Assembly: GCF_007644045.2 (NCBI RefSeq) | Contig: NZ_VMDW02000099.1 | Location: 124,001-188,000 of the forward strand | Direction: 5' to 3' | DNA length: 64,000 bases | From: Vogesella urethralis | Lineage (GTDB): Bacteria; Pseudomonadota; Gammaproteobacteria; Burkholderiales; Chromobacteriaceae | In this document: piece by piece, positions 43,101-50,240 of the stretch | Layout of the letters: each line of letters begins with the position of its first letter | Position numbering within the stretch: the first letter of the stretch is position 1 | Made by a program: the position numbers and the translations under genes | Notes under the pieces: model-generated | The model's input: only the letters and a program-made list of their open reading frames with translations | Database searches by the model: none | What the model was told of the DNA's origin: nothing

Positions 43101-44322
43101 CGGCCCGCAACTGGTAGTAGCCCCAACCTCGGTGGCGCTGAACTGGATCGCCGAGGCCGCCCGCTTTGCACCGACGCTGAAAGTACGCGCCTACCAGCAG
43201 CAGCGCACGCTACTGGGGCTGGAGCCGATGGACCTGGTGATCGTCAGCTACGGCCTGCTGCAGCAGGACGCCGACGACTTTGCCAGCGTACCATGGCAGA
43301 CCGTGGTGCTGGACGAGGCGCAGGCCATCAAGAACGCCGGCACCAAACGGTCGCAGGCGGTGATGAGCCTGCAGGCCGGCTTCCGCCTGGCCGCCTCCGG
43401 TACACCGGTAGAAAACCACCTGGGCGAGCTGTGGAACCTGTTCCGCTTTGTGAACCCGGGCCTGCTGGGCAGCCAGGAACGCTTTGCGCAGCGCTTTGCC
43501 ACCCCGATCGAGCGCGGTGACAAGAACGCCCGCCGCGCGCTGAAGCAGCTGATCCAGCCCTTCATCCTGCGCCGGACCAAGAGCCAGGTGCTGGATGAGC
43601 TGCCGCCGCGTACCGAGATCACGCGCAAGGTACCGCTGTCGGCCGACGAGCTGCACCTGTACGAAGCCATGCGCCAGCAGGCAGTGGAAAAGCTGGACGA
43701 GCTGCAAGGCGAGGACGGCAAGCAGATGCAGGTGTTGGCCGAAATCACCCGCCTGCGCCGCTTCTGCTGCCACCCCAAACTGGCGTTGCCCGATTCCACG
43801 CTGTCCGGCAGCAAGTTGGCCGCGTTTGCCGACATCGCCGACGAGCTGCTGGAAAACGGCCACAAGGCACTGGTGTTCAGCCAGTTTGTCGACCACCTGG
43901 CCATCGTGCGCCAGCACCTGGACGAACGCGGCGTACGCTACCAGTACCTGGATGGCACCACGCCGGCGCGCGAGCGCAAGGCTCGGGTGGATGCGTTCCA
44001 GAAGGGTGAAGGCGACATTTTCCTGATCAGCCTGAAAGCCGGCGGTACCGGCCTCAACCTGACCGCGGCCGACTACGTGATCCACCTCGACCCGTGGTGG
44101 AACCCGGCAGTGGAAGACCAGGCCAGCGACCGTGCCTACCGCATGGGCCAGCAACGACCGGTCACCATCTACCGCCTGGTAGCCGAGCACACCATCGAGG
44201 AACAGATCGTCGCCCTGCACCACGCCAAGCGCGACCTGGCCGACAGCCTGCTGTCCGGCGGCGACATCAGCGCCAAGCTGGACGCCGAAGCGCTGCTGGC
44301 CTTGCTGCGCGGCGAGGGCTAA
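40195..44322 (+). CDS. SNF2-family DNA-dependent ATPase with a large N-terminal region
   Basis: 1375-aa protein. The SNF2 motor occupies about residues 915-1375: Walker A DDMGLGKTVQTLAML (about 948), DEAQAIKN box II, ASGTPVENHLGELWNLFRF, and the second lobe with VFSQFVDHLAIV, LKAGGTGLNLTAADYVIHLDPWWNP and RAYRMGQQRPVTIYRL. The first 900 residues form no domain I recognise; they are Leu/Gln/Asp-rich and look like helical repeats followed by a beta-rich part. No SWIM zinc finger is visible. Roles of related proteins include RNA polymerase recycling and chromosome remodelling; this one is unassigned. The ATG at 40195 is used; in-frame DNA further upstream is non-coding in style. Confidence 0.9.
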   Translation: MTALSTDFTLDTLPAHTMAVLHALALLPAGESKAALLALLQLNLIRDEHGKAVNGDKLGVILGDLEHRGAILRTAGLPYRIAPAARNAVLLQLMDEQAELSAWAELLCEHLPLPRNQWDVPTATAIQLRLWLAILQGKAEPTQQWLAQYQQLMQAGGATPQPPFKRLFANAAGRQLFDRLDDDIQVLLLQDYLPDANWRLDHFAEGYHYALSRLDDGYRDWEDLTAQLLLQSLWRADFEQIRQPGAEGDGLPVARLCYLPVLQGRFAEALSMLDTWLADLRSQTGKRTVDLPAPLTAFHCLALIGSQDKARQAQLKQAIASGIRQRFGHGYYVLQHLLVLLEGGALNANLQLPDASALSGVDGLLVALAAYWLDARSARTPAWQQALAAQRDLMLEEGYDWVAEEWAALLEYQFGVRRSRPGWHAERGLQPLVQAWRRQEAWQHALNALKLLGAGKSTENKATVDSKQTRLAWLLTLAPHGALLEPREQKLGAKKQWSKGRAVALRRLLDEPESFDYLQEADRQLLRYIRTHHDQHHYATSSAWELDAEKALPCLVGHPAVFWGDAPDVHIDVVAGSVALQLQESDAQIRLRLSPAKITADSEVVWEKDTPTRLLVYSVSREIRQIAAILGRELTVPVAAKAQLVEAVTSIAPLVPIHSDLPELAANVDAVPADGTLYAHLLPLAQGLRLQLLVRPLPGGSWSRPGQGLETIVGELDGRTVQTQRRLKAEKAALQKVLDACPGLAAAESDGQEWQLPDPQAALQVLSELQALDASLLACVWPEGERMRIKGRRGLPQLAMGLKQQGDWFVLSGQLTLDDGRVLQLKELLALVQNQPGRFLQLGDDDWLALTDVMKKRLDELALLADHAGKDGVYLSALNAPLLAELAGEVGEFDADDGWQQQLATLESLRDYQPQVPSTLQATLRDYQQEGFAWMSRLARWGVGACLADDMGLGKTVQTLAMLLDRAPHGPQLVVAPTSVALNWIAEAARFAPTLKVRAYQQQRTLLGLEPMDLVIVSYGLLQQDADDFASVPWQTVVLDEAQAIKNAGTKRSQAVMSLQAGFRLAASGTPVENHLGELWNLFRFVNPGLLGSQERFAQRFATPIERGDKNARRALKQLIQPFILRRTKSQVLDELPPRTEITRKVPLSADELHLYEAMRQQAVEKLDELQGEDGKQMQVLAEITRLRRFCCHPKLALPDSTLSGSKLAAFADIADELLENGHKALVFSQFVDHLAIVRQHLDERGVRYQYLDGTTPARERKARVDAFQKGEGDIFLISLKAGGTGLNLTAADYVIHLDPWWNPAVEDQASDRAYRMGQQRPVTIYRLVAEHTIEEQIVALHHAKRDLADSLLSGGDISAKLDAEALLALLRGEG

Positions 44323-44350
44323 GCCCGCCACTGGCGATCACCGAACACCC

Positions 44351-44375
44351 AGCCCACCATCCGGTGGGCTTTTTT
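44351..44375 (+). terminator. rho-independent terminator after the SNF2 gene
   Basis: AGCCCACC, ATCC, GGTGGGCT, then TTTTT. Confidence 0.92.
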
Positions 44376-44380
44376 ACGCC

Positions 44381-44428
44381 TGCGGCCAACCTTGCAGTCA
44401 CGTATCTGTCACGCAAAGGTTGGCCGCG
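44381..44428. repeat. 11-base word as a widely spaced inverted pair
   Basis: TGCGGCCAACC (44381-44391, exact) and GGTTGGCCGCG (44418-44428) face each other around 26 bases. Flanking TTGC/GCAA extends the pairing to about 15 bp, with one bulged A. Confidence 0.8.
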
Positions 44429-44451
44429 CGGCGGCGTCACGATTTGTCACG
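44397..44451 (+). repeat. four GTCACG direct repeats
   Basis: GTCACG occurs at 44397, 44408, 44436 and 44446, twice followed by TATC. This iteron-like spacing suggests protein-binding sites. Confidence 0.45.
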
Positions 44452-44509
44452 TATCGATTGCCCGTCGTGCCAAGGCTTGCTAGCTGCGATGCCGGCCGTA
44501 CACTGGCTG

Positions 44510-44564
44510 CGCCACACCGCCACACCGCCACACCGCCACACCGCCACACCGCCACACCGCCACA
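44510..44564 (+). repeat. 8-base tandem repeat, about 6.9 copies
   Basis: CGCCACAC is repeated head to tail six times plus a 7-base partial copy. It is non-coding and prone to slippage. Confidence 0.9.
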
Positions 44565-44639
44565 GCTGATGGGGAATTTGCTGTGCCGGCCTGCCTGTGC
44601 CGGCGGTCACACAATGGCAAGCGCTGGCGCAGCAAGCAG

Positions 44640-44900
44640 GTGTGATTGTGTTGGTTGTATTAAATTGAGCATTGCGAATTAATACACAAGATGTGGCGAG
44701 TAGTATTAATTGTATGATTGAAGTGTGTTTTGTGTGATGTTAACGGCTGGCTTTCAGAAATCGTCAGCTGCAACAAGGTATTGCAGCCGGATTGACGTGT
44801 GTGAATGTATGGGTGTGTTGTGCGGCGCATACACACACTGCTGACGATTGTATGTATTGTTTGTATTAATACATACTTGCGTGTATGATTGCACGCTTTC
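44640..44900. promoter_or_regulatory. AT-rich control region upstream of the HTH gene
   Basis: This stretch is far richer in A+T than its surroundings. It contains TTGTATTAA (44655-44663), TTAATACA (44679-44686), GTATTAATTGTA (44703-44714) and the perfect palindrome TGTATTAATACA (44862-44873), all sharing GTATTAA. ATCGTCAGC (44759-44767) and GCTGACGAT (44840-44848) form a long-range inverted pair. No protein-coding gene is supported. The palindromes are likely binding sites for the adjacent HTH regulator. Confidence 0.6.
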
Positions 44901-44919
44901 CCCGTCACCGGAGCCCGCC

Positions 44920-45336
44920 ATGACCGTTCTGCCCGACTTTGAAAGTGCCGAATTTGCCCCGGCGCTGAAGGCATTGCGCAAGCAGTTGCAGTTGTCGCGC
45001 ACCGCGCTGGCAGCACAGGTGGGCTTGTCCACGGCGGCGATCCAGCGTTACGAAGCGCAAGACAGCAGCAACATCAAACCCAGCCGCGATGCCTACGAGC
45101 GCCTGTGCAAGGTGTTGGCCGAGCTGCAGCAGCAGGCGGGCGCGCGTGCCCCCGCCTCGCCGTCGCCGCGGCCCGTGGCGGCCAACCCGGCGCCCCCGGT
45201 GGCGGCCAACCCGGCTGCCGCAACGCGCAGCGAGCCGGTACTGGCGCCCGGCATCCTGCTGGCCGACGCCACGCTGGAACAGCTGATCACCCGCGCCAAG
45301 CTGCTGGGCGCCAAGAAAGTCACCATCGAATTCTGA
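44920..45336 (+). CDS. XRE-type helix-turn-helix regulator
   Basis: 138-aa protein. Residues 12-70 form an XRE-like HTH (LKALRKQLQLSRTALAAQVGLSTAAIQRYEAQ). A Pro/Ala linker contains the repeat PVAANPA twice, each encoded by GGCGGCCAACCCGGC, a near copy of the 11-base word. The C-terminal 35 residues (ILLADATLEQLITRAKLLGAKKVTIEF) are predicted helical and may dimerise. GGAG precedes the ATG. The dense palindromes upstream suggest autoregulation. Targets are unknown. Confidence 0.82.
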   Translation: MTVLPDFESAEFAPALKALRKQLQLSRTALAAQVGLSTAAIQRYEAQDSSNIKPSRDAYERLCKVLAELQQQAGARAPASPSPRPVAANPAPPVAANPAAATRSEPVLAPGILLADATLEQLITRAKLLGAKKVTIEF

Positions 45337-45550
45337 CGCGGGGCGGGCACATTTGTGTGACGCATTGTGTGACTGCCGGCGCGCTGGCTGTAGTGTTGTG
45401 TGATTTGTGACGGGTCGGTGTCACGAATCATACTGTTGCACGGCGATTGCCCGCAGGCGCACCTTGGCCGGCAATCTATCGCAGTACTATGTCATTGCGG
45501 TGACTGGGCGTAGACTGTCAGCCCTTGTCCGTCGCCCTTTAGTCTGTTCG

Positions 45551-47215
45551 ATGATCGACCCCCTGCTGTCTACCGAGGCCCTGATTGCCCAGGCCAACCA
45601 ACTCCGCATCCCCGACCTGATGCAGGCCCAGGCCTACGCCGAGCTGGCGGTGGCCAAAGCCGAAGGCCAGCCGGCCTTGCTGGCGCAGGCCTTGCAGATT
45701 CGCGGCCGTATCTACAGTTCGCGCGGTTTACTGGCGCAGGCGCTGGAAGACGCGCTGAATGCCCGTCAGCTGTTTGGCGAGCTGGGCGACGAGTTCAACA
45801 TTGCCGTGCAGGACACGCTGATCGGCAACGTCTACATCCACGAAGGCCTGTACACCGACGCCTTGATGCTGTACCTGCAGGCCTTGCCGCATATCGAGCA
45901 CGCGCAGTCCACCGACTGGTACACCCGCCTGCTGAACAACCTCGGCTATGCCTACGTGCAGATCAAGATGCCGGACAAGGCGGCGCCGTTCATCGAGCGT
46001 TGCGTGGCACTGGCGCGCCAGCACGGCCACAACCATACGCTGGCGATGGCGCTGGACAGCCTGGCGCGGGCTTATATGCAGCAGGGCCGCTTTGCCGACG
46101 CCCGCCAGCTCTTGGGCGAGGCGCTGTTCCTGTTCAGTGCCACCGATACCAAGGGCTACGAATCGCTGTGCGAGCTGTACCTCAGCTACGCCAGCAGCGA
46201 GGCGGGCCTGGGCAACCTGCCCGAGGCGCTGCACCTGCTGGACAAGGTGCAGGCGCTGGCGCGCGAACACGGCCGCTTGCGGCAGGAAGCCGACGCGCTG
46301 TACCGCGCCGGTGCCTTGTACCGGCAGCACGGCCGCTGCGAGGCGGCGCTGGGCAAGCTGATGCAGGCGCTGGCGTTGCTGTCGCTGCACGACATGCGCA
46401 GCGCGCTGCACGAGTGCGATTACGAGGCGGCGATGTGTTACCAGGCGCTGGGCGATTACCAGCTGGCGTTCGAGCACTTCCAGCGCTTCCATCAGGGCCG
46501 CGAGCGGGCGTTCACGCAGCAGTTCGAGGCGCGCATGAAGCACGTGGAGCTGATGTTCCGCCTGCATCAGGCCGAGCGTGAGCGCGAGTACTACCGCGAA
46601 ACCAGCAACAGCCTGGCGCGCGAGGTGGAGCGCCGCAGCGCGCGCTTGCAGGAAGCCGAGCAGCAGGCCAATACCGATATGCTCACCGGCCTGCCCAACC
46701 GCCACCATTTCTGGCCGCGTGCCGACACCTTGCTGGCGGAAACCGGGCGCTGGTGCAGCCTGATCATTCTGGACGCCGACCACTTCAAGCAGATCAACGA
46801 CCGCTTCGGCCATCTGGCCGGCGACCAGGTGCTGCGGGGTATCGGCGAGCTGCTGGCGGCCGAGGCGCGCGAAGGCGACCTGTACTGCCGTTTCGGTGGC
46901 GAGGAGTTTGTGCTGTTGCTACCGGCAACGCGTGCCGACGGTGCCGCCGGCTTGGCGCAGCGCCTGCTGCAGTTGCTGCCGCGGCGGGAGTTCAGCCTGC
47001 TGCCGGGGCGGCCGGTCACTCTCAGTGCCGGGGTGGCCGAGCTGTATGTGGACGGGCAGTCCAGCGGCAAGCAGCGGCTGCGGGCCTTGCTGGGTGCCGC
47101 CGACCAGGCGCTGTACCGCGCCAAGGAAGGGGGCCGCAATCAGGTATGCCTGGCCACGGTGCAGGGGGTAGAGCCGGCGGTGCCGACCGAAGTGCGCGAC
47201 GAGCTGGGCCGCTGA
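45551..47215 (+). CDS. TPR-containing diguanylate cyclase (GGDEF), first copy
   Basis: 554-aa soluble protein. About seven TPR-like helical repeats (residues 20-340) lead through a coiled coil (EREYYRETSNSLAREVERRSARLQEAEQQ) into a GGDEF domain (about 385-540). The active loop is FGGEEF (about 447-452), and an inhibitory site RxxD (REGD) lies five residues before it, so it is probably active and feedback-controlled. It has no membrane segment; the TPRs would sense a protein partner. No ribosome site is obvious before the ATG. The 214 bases upstream repeat TTGTGTGAC several times. Confidence 0.9.
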   Translation: MIDPLLSTEALIAQANQLRIPDLMQAQAYAELAVAKAEGQPALLAQALQIRGRIYSSRGLLAQALEDALNARQLFGELGDEFNIAVQDTLIGNVYIHEGLYTDALMLYLQALPHIEHAQSTDWYTRLLNNLGYAYVQIKMPDKAAPFIERCVALARQHGHNHTLAMALDSLARAYMQQGRFADARQLLGEALFLFSATDTKGYESLCELYLSYASSEAGLGNLPEALHLLDKVQALAREHGRLRQEADALYRAGALYRQHGRCEAALGKLMQALALLSLHDMRSALHECDYEAAMCYQALGDYQLAFEHFQRFHQGRERAFTQQFEARMKHVELMFRLHQAEREREYYRETSNSLAREVERRSARLQEAEQQANTDMLTGLPNRHHFWPRADTLLAETGRWCSLIILDADHFKQINDRFGHLAGDQVLRGIGELLAAEAREGDLYCRFGGEEFVLLLPATRADGAAGLAQRLLQLLPRREFSLLPGRPVTLSAGVAELYVDGQSSGKQRLRALLGAADQALYRAKEGGRNQVCLATVQGVEPAVPTEVRDELGR

Positions 47216-47308
47216 ACGGCAGCAGCCTGCCTGTTGCGCAGCAAGGCACCGAGGCGGCGCCCGGTTGTTGCCCTCGCAGTGCTTGGCCGCGCGCTACCCG
47301 CCGCCCGC

Positions 47309-47716
47309 TCAGGCGTGCGGAAACCCCGGGTTCCACGCCACTTCCCATAAAAAGCCGTCCGGGTCGCGGAAATAACCGCTGCGGCCACCCCAGAACACAT
47401 CTTGCGCCGGCTTCACGATGCTGGCGCCGCGTGCGGCCAACTCGGCCAGTACGTCGTCTACCTGATGCTTTTCACGCACATTGTGCGCCAGCGTAAAGCC
47501 CGGAAACGCCGCCGGCGGGCTGTCGGCCACGGTGGCGTCGGCGGCCAGCTCGGCGCGCGGGTACAGCGATAGCCAGGTTTTGCCCAGCTCGAAAAAGGCC
47601 ACGCCGGCCCCGTCCGGCATCGGTACCTGCGGCAGCTGCAGCACGTCGCGGTAAAAGGCGGTGGCGCGGGCCAGGTCGGCCACGCCCAGGGTGACAAAGC
47701 TCAGTCTTGCTTCCAT
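47309..47716 (-). CDS. VOC-family (glyoxalase-like) protein
   Basis: 135-aa vicinal-oxygen-chelate protein with the two-module beta-alpha-beta fold: LSFVTLGVADLARATAFYRDVLQLP, then QDVFWGGRSGYFRDPDGFLWEVAWNP. The terminal PDGFLWEV is typical of the glyoxalase/bleomycin-resistance type. The metal-binding pattern is incomplete, so catalysis is uncertain. It lies downstream of the WYL regulator, possibly in the same unit. Confidence 0.9.
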   Translation of the reverse strand: MEARLSFVTLGVADLARATAFYRDVLQLPQVPMPDGAGVAFFELGKTWLSLYPRAELAADATVADSPPAAFPGFTLAHNVREKHQVDDVLAELAARGASIVKPAQDVFWGGRSGYFRDPDGFLWEVAWNPGFPHA

Positions 47717-47777
47717 GGTGTTTCTCCGTCGCTTGCCTTGGTGTTGGCCGCGTGCGTTGGCGCTGCGGTAACGGCGG

Positions 47778-48488
47778 CTAGCGGTGCCAGGGTTGGTGGG
47801 TTTGCCGGTACAGCCGCTCGCGGGCGCGGTCGCCGGCGTCGCTGTGTTGCAGGAAGGCGTCCAGCGAGGCGGTATCCGGCCAGGCGGCGGGGCTGTCGGC
47901 AAGGCTGACGATGCGGTCGATACGGAAGTGGCGGTAGTCGTGGCGCAGCAGGCACCAGGCGGCCAACGTCCAGCGGTCGCCCCAGAAAAACAGCCCCAGC
48001 GGTGCCACCTCGCGCTGGGTGGCGTTACCGGCCTCGTCCTGATAGTGCAGCAGCAGGCAGTGCCGTTGCTGGCAAGCGGTGCGCAACGCCGGCAAGGTGT
48101 GCAGCGGGTAATGGCCGCCAGGCGGCACGAACAGCGGTGCCGGTGTCAGGCCGGCGCTGCCCAGCACCGCGTGAATCTTGCCCACGGCGCTGGCGGCGGC
48201 AGCGGCGGTGTCGGCGTCGGCCCAGCTGGCCAGCATGCGGGCGCCCACTTCCAGCGCGGCCAGCTCATCGGCGCTGAAACTGAGCGGTGGCGGCGTGAAG
48301 CCGGCTTCCAGCCAGTAACCTTCGCCGGCTTCACCGTTAACCGGCGCGCCGCTGGCCAGCAGGTCGGCCATGTCGCGGTACACGGTACGCGGCGACACTT
48401 CCAGCCATTCGGCCAACTGCGCGGCGGTGGTACGGCGGCGCCCGCGCAGCAGCAGCAGGATCTGCATCAGGCGGTCAGCGCGGCGCAT
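47778..48488 (-). CDS. YafY-type transcriptional regulator (HTH plus WYL)
   Basis: 236-aa regulator with an N-terminal winged HTH (MRRADRLMQILLLLRGRRRTTAAQLAEWLEVSPRTVYRDMADL) and a WYL-like domain (about 135-215, LLLHYQDEAGNATQREVAPLGLFFWGDRWTLAAWC). Such regulators bind small ligands or nucleic acids. It overlaps the HhH gene by 14 bases and is followed by the VOC gene. Confidence 0.9.
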   Translation of the reverse strand: MRRADRLMQILLLLRGRRRTTAAQLAEWLEVSPRTVYRDMADLLASGAPVNGEAGEGYWLEAGFTPPPLSFSADELAALEVGARMLASWADADTAAAAASAVGKIHAVLGSAGLTPAPLFVPPGGHYPLHTLPALRTACQQRHCLLLHYQDEAGNATQREVAPLGLFFWGDRWTLAAWCLLRHDYRHFRIDRIVSLADSPAAWPDTASLDAFLQHSDAGDRARERLYRQTHQPWHR

Positions 48489-48717
48489 GTTGTTGTGCCA
48501 GCGTAATGATGGCGGCGATGCTGGCGCGGGCCTGCGGGCTGTTTTGCCAGCAGCTGCTGCCCACCAGCGCAGCGATCTGGCGACACAGGGCGTCGGCCTC
48601 GGCATCCGCCAGTTGCGCCAGCGAGCGGTAGCCCAGCTGCGTCAGGCGGCGGATGACGGTGGGGCCAACGCCTTTCAGCGCCAGCATGGCGGCGTGTTCT
48701 TCGGCGGGAAACGTCAT
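48475..48717 (-). CDS. helix-hairpin-helix protein
   Basis: 80-aa protein whose centre, LALKGVGPTVIRRLTQLGYRSLAQLADA, is a helix-hairpin-helix unit, the kind used to bind DNA non-specifically or proteins. A second half (ASIAAIITLAQQH) is helical. It lies between the EVE and WYL genes in a compact minus-strand run. Confidence 0.78.
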   Translation of the reverse strand: MTFPAEEHAAMLALKGVGPTVIRRLTQLGYRSLAQLADAEADALCRQIAALVGSSCWQNSPQARASIAAIITLAQQHAPR

Positions 48718-48726
48718 GCTGACCTC

Positions 48727-49200
48727 TTATGTCACCGTGTTGGCCGGCAGTGTGACGCCCATCGCGGTGGCGATCAAGGCAAAATCATCGGCGCTGATTT
48801 CCAGGTGGCCATAGCGGAACGGGTAGCCCCAGCGCGCCGGGTCGGGAATGCAGGCCAGTTGGTGCAGCAGCGGCCGGATAGCGGCGGGCTGTGCGGGCTG
48901 CCAGACGATATCGCACCGCCACGGCTGGAAGCCGCCGCCCATGTCGACGCGGTAAGGGGCGCCGTCGGCCACGGTACCCAGCGCGGTAAACTGCTGGCAC
49001 GGTTCGCGGCCTTGCAGCGTGTGTACCGGCGAGTAGTACACCACGCCGTCACCGGGCTGCATGCGCGCCAGCGGCACCTGCTTGCCGTGGCATAGCTGGG
49101 CAAAGCCGCCGGCCCGCCCGCGGCCAACGTGTTCGGCGCAGGCGACGCCTATCCAGTAACGCGGCGGTGCAGCGCCGAAGAGCGCGCCTTGGCGGCTCAT
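48727..49200 (-). CDS. EVE-domain protein
   Basis: 157-aa EVE (PUA-related, YTH-like) domain. The cage-forming features include YWIGVACAEHVGRGRAGGFAQLCHGKQVPLARMQPGDGVVYYSP and the later YGHLEISADDFALIATAMGV. EVE domains bind modified bases in DNA or RNA and are frequent in restriction and defence contexts. No restriction gene adjoins it. It overlaps the DUF1801 gene by four bases. Confidence 0.9.
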   Translation of the reverse strand: MSRQGALFGAAPPRYWIGVACAEHVGRGRAGGFAQLCHGKQVPLARMQPGDGVVYYSPVHTLQGREPCQQFTALGTVADGAPYRVDMGGGFQPWRCDIVWQPAQPAAIRPLLHQLACIPDPARWGYPFRYGHLEISADDFALIATAMGVTLPANTVT

Positions 49201-49559
49201 GCCGGTGGCAGGCGGTACGCCGCCTGCAGGTAGGCTGGCACGGCTAGCGTATCGAGGTCGGCCAGCTGTTGCAGCTTGAGGTGGCGGCGCTGTTTGCCGC
49301 TGCCTTGCAGCAGGCCGGCGGCATCTTCCAGCCGTGCGCCCTGGCCGAATTCCAGCGATACATGCTGGTGGTAGGCAAACAGCCCGCAGAACGGTTGCGG
49401 GTGGCCAAACAGCAGGCCGCCGTATTTGACCTGCTCGCTGATGTCGGGCGCCAGCGCCAGAATCTGGCGCAGTAGCGCGCTGACCAGCGCGTATTGCGCC
49501 GGTTGCGCGTGTTGCAGCTGGTCCAGCCAGTGCTGAACCGGAGGGGTGGTGGTGGGCAT
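49197..49559 (-). CDS. DUF1801-domain protein
   Basis: 120-aa protein of the DUF1801 (YdhG-like) fold, with EQVKYGGLLFGHPQPFCGLFAYHQHVSLEFGQGARLEDAAGLLQGSGKQRRHLKL. The family is small, cytoplasmic and of unknown function, with an iron-chaperone-like fold. Its reading frame is continuous with the frame entered when the upstream VOC gene is shifted, so a fusion product is possible in the present allele. Confidence 0.82.
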   Translation of the reverse strand: MPTTTPPVQHWLDQLQHAQPAQYALVSALLRQILALAPDISEQVKYGGLLFGHPQPFCGLFAYHQHVSLEFGQGARLEDAAGLLQGSGKQRRHLKLQQLADLDTLAVPAYLQAAYRLPPA

Positions 49560-49740
49560 GGGCGGCCTCGCTTCAGGGTTCGGTATGCAGGCCGACGACA
49601 TTGCCTTCGCTGTCGGCAAACAGCCCGATACAGCCGTTGCCGTCCGGCAAGGCCATCGCCGGCAGCAGCACCTGGCCACCGGCCGCCGTGACGCGGGACA
49701 GCACCGTATCGATATCGGGGCTACCATCAAGATAGATGCG

Positions 49741-49786
49741 GCAGCCTTGGGCTGCCGGTTGCAGCCTTGGGCTGCCGGTTGCAGCC
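49741..49786 (+). repeat. 20-base tandem duplication plus partial third copy
   Basis: Two perfect 20-base units and the first six bases of a third (GCAGCC). It is the cause of the frameshift in the surrounding VOC gene. Confidence 0.93.
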
Positions 49787-49861
49787 GCGGGCTGGCCATG
49801 ATGCAACCGCTGCTATCGGGAAAGACGGCAATGCGGTCGGCCATGAAGTCTTCGACTTTCA

Positions 49862-49875
49862 GTTCCACGTGGAAC
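49862..49875. promoter_or_regulatory. parS-like palindrome (GGAAC variant)
   Basis: GTTCCACGTGGAAC is a perfect 14-base palindrome matching the TGTTCCACGTGGAACA variant of the ParB site. It lies inside the broken VOC gene. Confidence 0.5.
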
Positions 49876-49949
49876 ACGTGTTGATAGAAACGCACGGCGC
49901 GGTCGAAGTCGGTAGCGGGCAGTTCGAACCAGTGAATGAAGTGGCGCAT

Positions 49950-50240
49950 GGCAGGTCTCCTTGTTGGGGTAGCGCCAGTGTGCGAGCCTGCTACTGACAG
50001 CATTCTGTCAGTAGGCTTGGTTTATCGATGTTGCAGTGGCAAAACGGCAACAGCGCGGCAAGCCTGCGGCCAACATTCGTCGGCGTGGTTTTTGCTTTTC
50101 CACCGCAAGCCGGTGCGGTGGGTATGATTTGCGCTTGCGCTTGCGCTTGCGCTGCGGGCATCGGCCCGGCACTGCGCAGCGATACCGGGCCGGCACGCGT
50201 GGCAGTGCTGCCGCAGTGACATTCATTGAAACGATCAGGC
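49950..50240. other. intergenic region before the second GGDEF gene
   Basis: No gene is supported. It contains a one-mismatch 11-base word (50065-50075) and a short GCTTGC tandem run near 50130-50150. Confidence 0.5.

Larger units (their letters stand above)
49573..49949 (-). pseudogene. VOC-family gene disrupted by a 20-base tandem duplication
   Basis: The N-terminal half (MRHFIHWFELPATDFDRAVRFYQHV..., ending near CIMASPRLQPAAQG) and the C-terminal half (CRIYLDGSPDIDTVLSRV... to NVVGLHTEP) lie in different frames. At the junction a 20-base unit, GCAGCCTTGGGCTGCCGGTT, is present twice head to tail (49741-49760, 49761-49780). Removing one copy restores one continuous VOC protein of normal size, about 119 aa. 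The defect is therefore recent and could revert by slippage. Confidence 0.85.

Noticed and set aside
44510-44564. Possible CRISPR array
   Set aside because: The repeat unit is only 8 bases and head-to-tail without spacers; it is a simple tandem repeat.
44640-44900. Plasmid-type replication origin with iterons
   Set aside because: Repeats are few and mixed, no rep gene is present, and the adjacent gene is a plain HTH regulator; operators explain the sites better.
49197-50003. A single 268-codon gene covering VOC and DUF1801
   Set aside because: The middle of this frame is out-of-frame VOC sequence; one 20-base deletion restores a normal VOC protein, so the fusion is a consequence of the frameshift.
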